From: Bacillota bacterium
GTDB taxonomy: Bacteria > Bacillota > Clostridia > Christensenellales > Aristaeellaceae
DNA: 7,859 nucleotides
Assembly: GCA_023392755.1 (NCBI GenBank)
Contig: JAEWNM010000164.1
Coordinates: 1 to 7,859, forward strand
Reading direction: 5' to 3'
Each line of letters begins with the position of its first letter. Within the stretch, counting starts at the first letter, position 1. Positions 1 through 5,200 of this stretch are shown piece after piece. The notes beneath the pieces are model-generated. The model saw only the letters and a list, made by a program, of their open reading frames with translations, did no database searches and was not told where the DNA came from. Both the position numbers and the translations under genes were made by a program.

Positions 1-476
1 TGGAGCCCGTTTTGCAAAAATGCGGCGTGCCCAGGGAGCGGATGGATGAATTATGCCTGCTGAGCGGCGGCAGCATCGGCGCGGCGCTGAAGCTGTGGCG
101 CGACCCGGCATATGGGGAGCTGCGCACAAAAGTGCTGGAAACGGCTTTTTCCATAGAAAGTGCAAAAGACATTTTTCCCATCAGCAACAACATGCGGGAA
201 GAGAAGGAACAGGCGGATGACTACCTGGACATGGCGGAAAGCCTTGTACGGGAGGTGTTGCTGGTCCGCCTGGGCCAGCGCGGGCCGGAAGCGCTGGAAA
301 GGTTTCCGCGCAGGTGGCGCCGCGCGGGGGAAACGGCTTCCATCCAGTCACTTGATAGGGTGATGGACGCTATATTTGCCGCACGGCGGCGCAAAGCAAG
401 CCAGGTAAGTTGGCAGGCGGTTTTGGAAGAGCTGCTGCTGAAAATAACGGAGGAAGTCAAAGCATGGCAACTGTAA
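1..476 (+). CDS. holB: DNA polymerase III subunit delta' (clamp loader), C-terminal part
   Basis: The 3' end of a gene that begins before the window; 157 residues are visible, read in the frame whose first full codon is at position 3. Delta' is the rigid stator subunit of the clamp-loader complex that opens and loads the beta sliding clamp at the replication fork. Near the visible N-terminus is LCLLSGGSIGAALKLW, which resembles the helix after the AAA+ module in delta'/DnaX proteins; the rest looks like the helical C-terminal collar domain. The Walker-like N-terminal half is outside the window. A TTG at position 12 could be taken for a start, but the frame is open to the window edge. The stop overlaps ricT by 13 nt, implying translational coupling. 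The identification leans on the motif plus position directly before ricT, as in Bacillus (holB-yaaT); another clamp-loader-like protein is the only real alternative. Confidence 0.85.
   Translation, partial: EPVLQKCGVPRERMDELCLLSGGSIGAALKLWRDPAYGELRTKVLETAFSIESAKDIFPISNNMREEKEQADDYLDMAESLVREVLLVRLGQRGPEALERFPRRWRRAGETASIQSLDRVMDAIFAARRRKASQVSWQAVLEELLLKITEEVKAWQL
449..454 (+). promoter_or_regulatory. Ribosome binding site that fixes the ricT start
   Basis: GGAGGA lies 9 nt before the ATG at 464, inside the last codons of holB. The frame is also open from an ATG at 410, but that start has no comparable Shine-Dalgarno and would add 18 residues unlike the family, while 464 gives the familiar MATVIGVRF beginning. 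Confidence 0.8.
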
Positions 477-1621
477 TCGGCGTCCGCTTCAAAAATGCGG
501 GCAAGCTGTATTTTTTCCATCCCGGTGCGCTATGGCCGTCCGCAGGAGATTATGTAATTGTGGAAACGGCCAGGGGCGTGGAGTTTGGTGAGGTAGTTAC
601 CGGGGTGCGGGAAATTGACGAGGATCAAATCATCGCGCCGCTCAAGCAGGTAATTCGCGTGGCGTCCGCGGAGGATATCCAGCACGCCCAGGAAAACGAA
701 AAAAACGAGCGGGAGGCCTATGCCGTCTGCCAGCGCAAGATAGCCGAGCATAAGCTCGATATGAAGCTGGTCAGTGTGGAGTATACCTTCGACAACTCGA
801 AGATATTGTTTTATTTCACCGCCAACGGAAGGGTGGATTTCCGTTCGCTGGTCAAGGACCTGGCCTCGGTTTTCAAAACGCGAATTGAGCTTAGGCAGAT
901 TGGCGTCCGGGATGAGGCCAAAATGCTGGGGGGCTTGGGCCCCTGCGGGCGGCCCATATGCTGCGGCAGCTTCCTTGGCGATTTTCAGCCCGTATCCATC
1001 AAGATGGCAAAGGAACAGAACCTGTCCCTGAACCCTACCAAGATTTCCGGCGTGTGCGGGCGGTTGATGTGCTGCCTGAAATACGAGCAGGACAATTATG
1101 AGCAGACACGCAAGCGCATGCCCAAGGTAGGCAAGGAAGTAACTGTGCCCGACGGCAGGGGTGTGGTGTGGGATGTGAACGTTATCAAGGAAACGGTGCG
1201 CGTGCGTGTGCAAAAGGGCGACTCCAGCGAGCTGAAGGATTACCCCATGGCCGATGTGCAGCGCATAACAGGGCCGGGTGCGCCGGAGGCGGCCCAGATA
1301 CAGTCTGGCGAGGAAAGCGCGCCGGAAGCCCGCCCACCCAGAAAGGAACGGCAGGAACGGCCCAGGCAGCAGGCTGCAAACGTCGGCGAGAAGAAGGAAG
1401 CACCGGTTTCGCCATGGCTTGCGGCAGTGGACAACGCAATGCGTGCCGCTGAAAATCAGGACGGCGAGCTGCCGGGTGAATTTTTGGAGGATGTAGGGGA
1501 GGATGCGGATTTCCCCCTGATGGCGGAGGATGCCCAGGAAAATCCGGACGACCTTCTGACTTTTCCGGACCTGATGGAGGATGCCCCTCAAATCGGCCCG
1601 CAGGACGGCGAGCAACCGTAA
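464..1621 (+). CDS. ricT: RicT (YaaT/PSP1-family) Fe-S regulatory protein of the Y-complex
   Basis: A 385-residue cytoplasmic protein of the PSP1/YaaT family. In Bacillus, RicT with RicA and RicF forms a [4Fe-4S]-binding complex that directs RNase Y to certain mRNA cleavages and supports sporulation, competence and biofilm formation. The core (about residues 1-270) is well preserved: it starts MATVIGVRFKNAGK and carries two cysteine clusters, LGPCGRPICCGSF (C161, C166, C167) and GVCGRLMCCLKYEQD (C198, C203, C204), matching the Fe-S ligand region of the family. A KOW-like, beta-rich stretch follows (about 220-265). The Bacillus protein is about 275 residues. Here roughly 115 extra residues form a low-complexity tail, first basic (RPPRKERQERPRQQ), then strongly acidic with FP/LM/EDA elements. 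It overlaps holB by 13 nt, and no terminator is visible downstream, so some read-through into the ferredoxin gene is plausible. The function of the tail is unknown. Confidence 0.93.
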   Translation: MATVIGVRFKNAGKLYFFHPGALWPSAGDYVIVETARGVEFGEVVTGVREIDEDQIIAPLKQVIRVASAEDIQHAQENEKNEREAYAVCQRKIAEHKLDMKLVSVEYTFDNSKILFYFTANGRVDFRSLVKDLASVFKTRIELRQIGVRDEAKMLGGLGPCGRPICCGSFLGDFQPVSIKMAKEQNLSLNPTKISGVCGRLMCCLKYEQDNYEQTRKRMPKVGKEVTVPDGRGVVWDVNVIKETVRVRVQKGDSSELKDYPMADVQRITGPGAPEAAQIQSGEESAPEARPPRKERQERPRQQAANVGEKKEAPVSPWLAAVDNAMRAAENQDGELPGEFLEDVGEDADFPLMAEDAQENPDDLLTFPDLMEDAPQIGPQDGEQP

Positions 1622-1659
1622 CAAACGCATGATTTCTTGCCCGCAGCCCTTCATTTGGC

Positions 1660-1688
1660 TTGCATTTGCCATTGCGGCGTGCTATGAT
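1660..1688 (+). promoter_or_regulatory. SigA-type extended -10 promoter for the ferredoxin gene
   Basis: A -35-like TTGCAT (1660-1665) is followed by exactly 17 nt and TATGAT (1683-1688), preceded by a TG one base upstream (TGC-TATGAT, extended -10). The -35 is weak (TTG only), as is usual when an extended -10 is present. Initiation would fall near 1695 and leave a leader of about 55 nt before the ATG at 1751. Predicted by eye only. Confidence 0.6.
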
Positions 1689-1733
1689 AGACAAGGTTCA
1701 TGTACGGTATCCATCTGACCATTGACGGTATAC

Positions 1734-1743
1734 AAGGAGGTGA
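1734..1743 (+). promoter_or_regulatory. Near-perfect Shine-Dalgarno of the ferredoxin gene
   Basis: AAGGAGGTGA is complementary to the 16S rRNA 3' end over its whole length and ends 7 nt before the ATG at 1751. It rules out the in-frame ATG at 1700, which sits almost at the predicted transcription start. The strength of the site suggests high expression of this small protein. Confidence 0.85.
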
Positions 1744-1750
1744 ATCCACC

Positions 1751-1921
1751 ATGGCATATAAGATTTCCGATGAATGCATCAGCTGCGGCGCTTGCGAACC
1801 CGAATGCCCCGTGCAGGCGATTTCCGAAGGCGACGGCAAGTATGAAATCGATGCCGACAAGTGCATCGATTGCGGCGCTTGCGCCGATGTCTGCCCCGTG
1901 GGTGCCCCCGCGCAGGAATAA
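1751..1921 (+). CDS. 2[4Fe-4S] bacterial (clostridial-type) ferredoxin
   Basis: A complete 56-residue ferredoxin, the typical size of clostridial 2[4Fe-4S] proteins. Two CxxCxxCxxxCP motifs are intact: C9, C12, C15, C19 followed by P20, and C38, C41, C44, C48 followed by P49. In this fold each cluster takes three cysteines from one motif and the fourth from the other. The protein is a low-potential cytoplasmic one-electron carrier, in clostridia typically linked to pyruvate:ferredoxin oxidoreductase, hydrogenase or Rnf; the actual partner cannot be told here. It has its own extended -10 promoter, a near-ideal ribosome binding site and its own terminator, so it behaves as a monocistronic, strongly expressed unit set between ricT and a cell-wall gene. 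The two halves are pseudo-repeats that are also nearly identical at DNA level around the cysteines. Confidence 0.95.
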   Translation: MAYKISDECISCGACEPECPVQAISEGDGKYEIDADKCIDCGACADVCPVGAPAQE

Positions 1922-1936
1922 GACGATCTCATATGG

Positions 1937-1969
1937 AAGCCCCCTGTCCGCTGGACCGGGGGCTTTATT
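1937..1969 (+). terminator. Rho-independent terminator after the ferredoxin gene
   Basis: AAGCCCCC (1937-1944) pairs with GGGGGCTT (1958-1965). Inside it, after one mismatch, GTCC (1946-1949) pairs with GGAC (1953-1956) around a 3-nt loop. The following tract TTTATT is short and interrupted, so some read-through is possible. It begins 15 nt after the ferredoxin stop. Confidence 0.85.
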
Positions 1970-2008
1970 GTTGCTGCCGGCTTTTCCTTGTGGCGTCAGA
2001 TATTCAAT

Positions 2009-2022
2009 CCGGTACGTACCGG
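2009..2022 (+). repeat. 14-bp perfect palindrome in the intergenic region
   Basis: CCGGTACGTACCGG equals its own reverse complement over all 14 bases. It lies about 100 bp upstream of the -35 of the SpoIID/SH3b gene and about 40 bp past the ferredoxin terminator. It could be a binding site for a dimeric regulator; no gene in the window encodes an obvious candidate, so the role is open. Confidence 0.5.
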
Positions 2023-2109
2023 CGGCACCGGCATATGGTATATTGACAGGTGTTTTTACAGCCATACGGCGGTAAAATGCGCCCGAAAGCTTTTTTTACA
2101 AGCATTTAT

Positions 2110-2190
2110 TTGAAAGAAATGTAGACAAGGAATGCGTTGTATGCTACAATGAAATAAGTTACAAAAGTATGAAGTTTTTATTTCTTTCAA
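2110..2190. repeat. 11-bp inverted repeat flanking the promoter of the SpoIID/SH3b gene
   Basis: The left arm TTGAAAGAAAT (2110-2120) and right arm ATTTCTTTCAA (2180-2190) are exact reverse complements separated by 59 bp. The enclosed segment holds the predicted -35 and -10 elements and the transcription start. The repeats do not extend beyond 11 bp without mismatches. The arms are A/T-rich, so chance occurrence is not negligible. Confidence 0.55.
2122..2150 (+). promoter_or_regulatory. SigA-type promoter of the SpoIID/SH3b - trmN6 operon
   Basis: TAGACA (2122-2127, 5/6 to TTGACA), a 17-nt spacer and TACAAT (2145-2150, 5/6 to TATAAT), with a TG extension one base before the -10. Initiation is expected near 2157. 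TACAAT also resembles part of the SigE -10 consensus, but no SigE-like -35 is at the right distance, so vegetative transcription is favoured. A dyad TTGTA-N3-TACAA (2137-2149) overlaps the -10. Confidence 0.7.
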
Positions 2191-2197
2191 TTTTTGA

Positions 2198-2268
2198 GGT
2201 TTACACAGGAGGAAGGGCGAAGGCTGCCAAATCTGGCCTACCGAAGATGGCCTCCGGGAGGATGAACC
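2198..2268 (+). promoter_or_regulatory. Possible folded 5' leader enclosing the ribosome binding site
   Basis: In the roughly 114-nt untranslated leader, GGTTTA (2198-2203) can pair with TGAACC (2263-2268, one G-U). Inside it, GGAGG (2208-2212) can pair with CCTCC (2251-2255), and GCCA (2226-2229) can pair with TGGC (2234-2237) over a 4-nt loop. This would place the Shine-Dalgarno at 2256-2261 in a junction beside the outer stem. It matches no riboswitch consensus known to me; c-di-GMP and c-di-AMP classes were considered and do not fit. Hand-folded only. Confidence 0.3.
2256..2261 (+). promoter_or_regulatory. Ribosome binding site that fixes the start of the SpoIID/SH3b gene
   Basis: GGGAGG ends 9 nt before the ATG at 2271. 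In-frame ATGs at 2169, 2247 and 2262 are less likely: 2169 has no Shine-Dalgarno and lies only about 12 nt from the predicted transcription start, 2247 has none at a usable distance, and 2262 directly abuts GGGAGG. Starting at 2271 also gives a normal signal-peptide n-region. Confidence 0.7.
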
Positions 2269-2270
2269 GA

Positions 2271-5200
2271 ATGACCGTTTTGAACAAAAATGGAAAGCTC
2301 CGCGCTTTGAGCTTTTTTATTTTGATGTCGCTGCTTCTGTGCTTGCTGGGCTCTGCCGCCGCCACTGATGTCAAGGTGCAATCAGCGCCGCTTGTAACCA
2401 TGTCAAGCTCCACCAACGGTATGGTGCGTGTGTTCCTGTCATCCCTTGGCAATCCAAGCAAGCTGAACATTACCGTTGCCGGCAGCTATAGCGTCAACGG
2501 CAGTTCCAGCCAGGCGCTTAGCAGCGGTGAAAAGATTACCGTCAATTTCAGCAGCAGCACAGGCAAGCTTTCCATTACCAGAAACGGAGTCACCACCGAT
2601 ATGGGCAGCCAGTTTGCGCTGCGCCGCCACAGCGTAAGCGGTTCCAACGGCCTGCTTATCGCTGAATCCAACATGTCCTCCAACCCCTATCCAGGTGACT
2701 TGCGCTTTGTGGTGGACGCGGTGAGCGGCGGATACAAGCTGTACACCATCGCGTATATCTACATGGAGAATTACCTGTATGGCGTGCTGCCTTACGAAAT
2801 GGGCAACAGCGCCCATCTGGAGGCGCTGAAGGCACAGGCCATCGCAGCCAGGACGTATACGCTGCGGGCCATGCATAGCCGCTCCGGCTCGATTTACGAT
2901 GTGGTCGATACGACCAGCGACCAGGTGTACAGGGGTACGCCCAGCGGCAATGCCAACTGCAAGGCTGCCGTGGACGGAACAAAGGGCATTGTGGTCATGA
3001 ACGGCTCCAGCCTGACCGGCACCTTTTATACCGCCTCCAACGGCGGGCAGACGGAGTCCAGCAAAAACATCTGGGGCGGTTCCGGCTACGGCTACCTAAA
3101 TGTAAAGGACGATCCTTTTGACCTTGCCAATCCCGACTCTGTAAAAAAGACGGCCACCGTGTACGGCGACGGCCTGAGCGGCAGCCAGAACGCGTCGCTA
3201 AGGACACTGCTGAACGCCAAGGCCGCCGCGGCGGTGCAGGCCATGGGGTATAACGGAAGCACATCCGTAGTGGCGGTAACGAGAATCAACAGTATCACGC
3301 CCCACACACCCAAGTACGGCGACCCCAGCCGCCTGTATACAAAAATGGATTTTGGCCTGACCGTGCGCACAAAAAACAGTGCGGGATCCACGGTGGAGGT
3401 TCCGGCTACCGTGACATGCGAAATATTCGGCGATCTGGAGGGAATGCTGGGCATGAGCATCAGCTCCTCCCAAAACGAACTGTGGACGGTAAGCAAATCC
3501 GGCGATAATTTCATACTCTATGCCCGGCGCTACGGCCATGGCGTGGGGCTCAGCCAACGGGGCGCCATGCAAATGGGCCGGCTTGGCTACACCTATGATC
3601 AGATCGTAGGCTTTTACTATGAAGGCTGCAAACGCGTGCAGCATAATTTCACCAATACAATTTTGAGCCCCATCGTCGCAGGTCAGGAATCCCAGGAGGA
3701 GACAACGGTGGAAAACCCTGCAGATATCGAGGGCGGCGATGCACCGGCATCCGCCATCGTGCATCTGGTAAGCGCCTCCGACCTTTTGGGCATCCGCAAG
3801 CAGCCCAGCGCCACAGCCGCCATCCTGGGCACGGTGCCCCACGGCGTGCCTGTAAAGGTGTGGGCCGTCAAGGATGGATGGGCTTTTATACAATACGGCG
3901 GTATCAGCGGCTATGTGCAGGCAAACGCATTGAACATTTCCGGGACCGCGCCGGAAACCACCGACAAGACGCCCACCGAAATAACGGAATACGCCACCGT
4001 AACGGCCACCAATTACCTGAACCTTCGTGCAAAGGGGGAGGCCGGGGCCACCGTTGTGGGCACCGCTCCCGCCGGGGCCGTGCTTTCCGTATTCAGCAAG
4101 ACAGGCCAATGGGCCCATATCCAGTACGGGGCGATTAACGCTTACGCTTCCACCGACTTTTTGACCTTTTCCTCCACCTATCCCGGGGGGACGGTGGACC
4201 CGGGCAGCAACGGCGCGGTGGTCACGCTGGAAAGCGGCACGGGCACCGTTAACCTCAGGGCCACTGCCTCCACAAACGGCACGGTGCTGCAAAGATTGCC
4301 CCATGGCACAAACGTCACGGTGCTTCGCAATGACGGCGTGTGGTGCAAGGTGAAATACCAGGGCATCACAGGCTATATCGTCACCTCTTACCTTGCCATG
4401 ACAGGGGAACCGGGCGAACCGCCCACGGAGGATCCCCCCCTTGGCGAAGGGGAGACGGAAGCTATTGCCAACCCCACCAGCAGCACATTGAACCTTAGGG
4501 CAGCGGCCAACCTGGATTCGGCCGTATTGCTGGAGATACCCAAGGGTGAAAGCGTGATCGTCACCGAAAAGGGCGACACCTGGTGCGCCGTGCGGTATGA
4601 AGGCCTGTCCGGCTTTGTGATGACGCAATACCTTACGTTCAATACCGGCGGGGAGGAACCGCCGCCGTCCCAGTCTAACTATGCCAAGGTTACCACACAA
4701 TCCGGTTCCCTGAACATGCGCACACAGGGGAAGGCGGGCAGCACCGTATTGTGCACCATCCCGCAAAACACCTATGTGGAGGTGGTTAGCAGGGGTGACA
4801 CCTGGTCCAGGGTAAAGTACGCCGGATATGACGGGTTTGTCATGTCCAGCTTCCTGACATTTATGAACCCCGACCAAACGCCTCCGCCAACGCCAACGCC
4901 AGGGCCAACACCTACCCCCCTTCCTTTGGATATGCAGGCACGGGTGACCACACAATCCGGCTCGCTGAATATGCGCAGTACGGCCGCGTCCAACGGCACC
5001 ATCATCACCACCATTCCTCAAAACGCCACGGTGACCGTTGTCACAAAGGGCGGAGAATGGACAAAGGTGACTTATTCCGGGAAGACGGGCTATGCAATGA
5101 CCAAATTCCTGACCTTTTTATCGGAGGCCACTCCGACACCAACCCCGTCAGCCACGCCGGAAAATCCGACGGCTTCACCGGAAAATACGCAATCGCCCAC

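Noticed and set aside
530..1672. A 380-codon minus-strand open frame antisense to ricT
   Set aside because: The translation is low-quality, with many Cys, His and Leu residues and no family motif, and the plus-strand RicT is unmistakable.
2043..2078. A TTGACA (2043-2048) with TAAAAT (2073-2078) as a second promoter
   Set aside because: The spacer is 24 nt, far from the 16-18 nt needed, and the promoter at 2122-2150 is much better placed.
2198..2268. A c-di-GMP-I or c-di-AMP riboswitch in the leader of the SpoIID/SH3b gene
   Set aside because: The conserved core sequences of those classes are not present. Only generic pairing is seen, so no riboswitch class is claimed.
2169..2270. An upstream in-frame ATG at 2169 giving an N-terminal extension of 34 residues
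   Set aside because: It has no Shine-Dalgarno, lies only ~12 nt from the predicted transcription start, and would place a non-signal sequence ahead of a normal signal peptide.
3198..5021. A 607-codon minus-strand open frame antisense to the SpoIID/SH3b gene
   Set aside because: It is a shadow of the repetitive, GC-rich plus-strand gene. The translation is Gly/His/Arg-rich with no recognisable domain, while the plus strand has clear SpoIID and SH3b domains.
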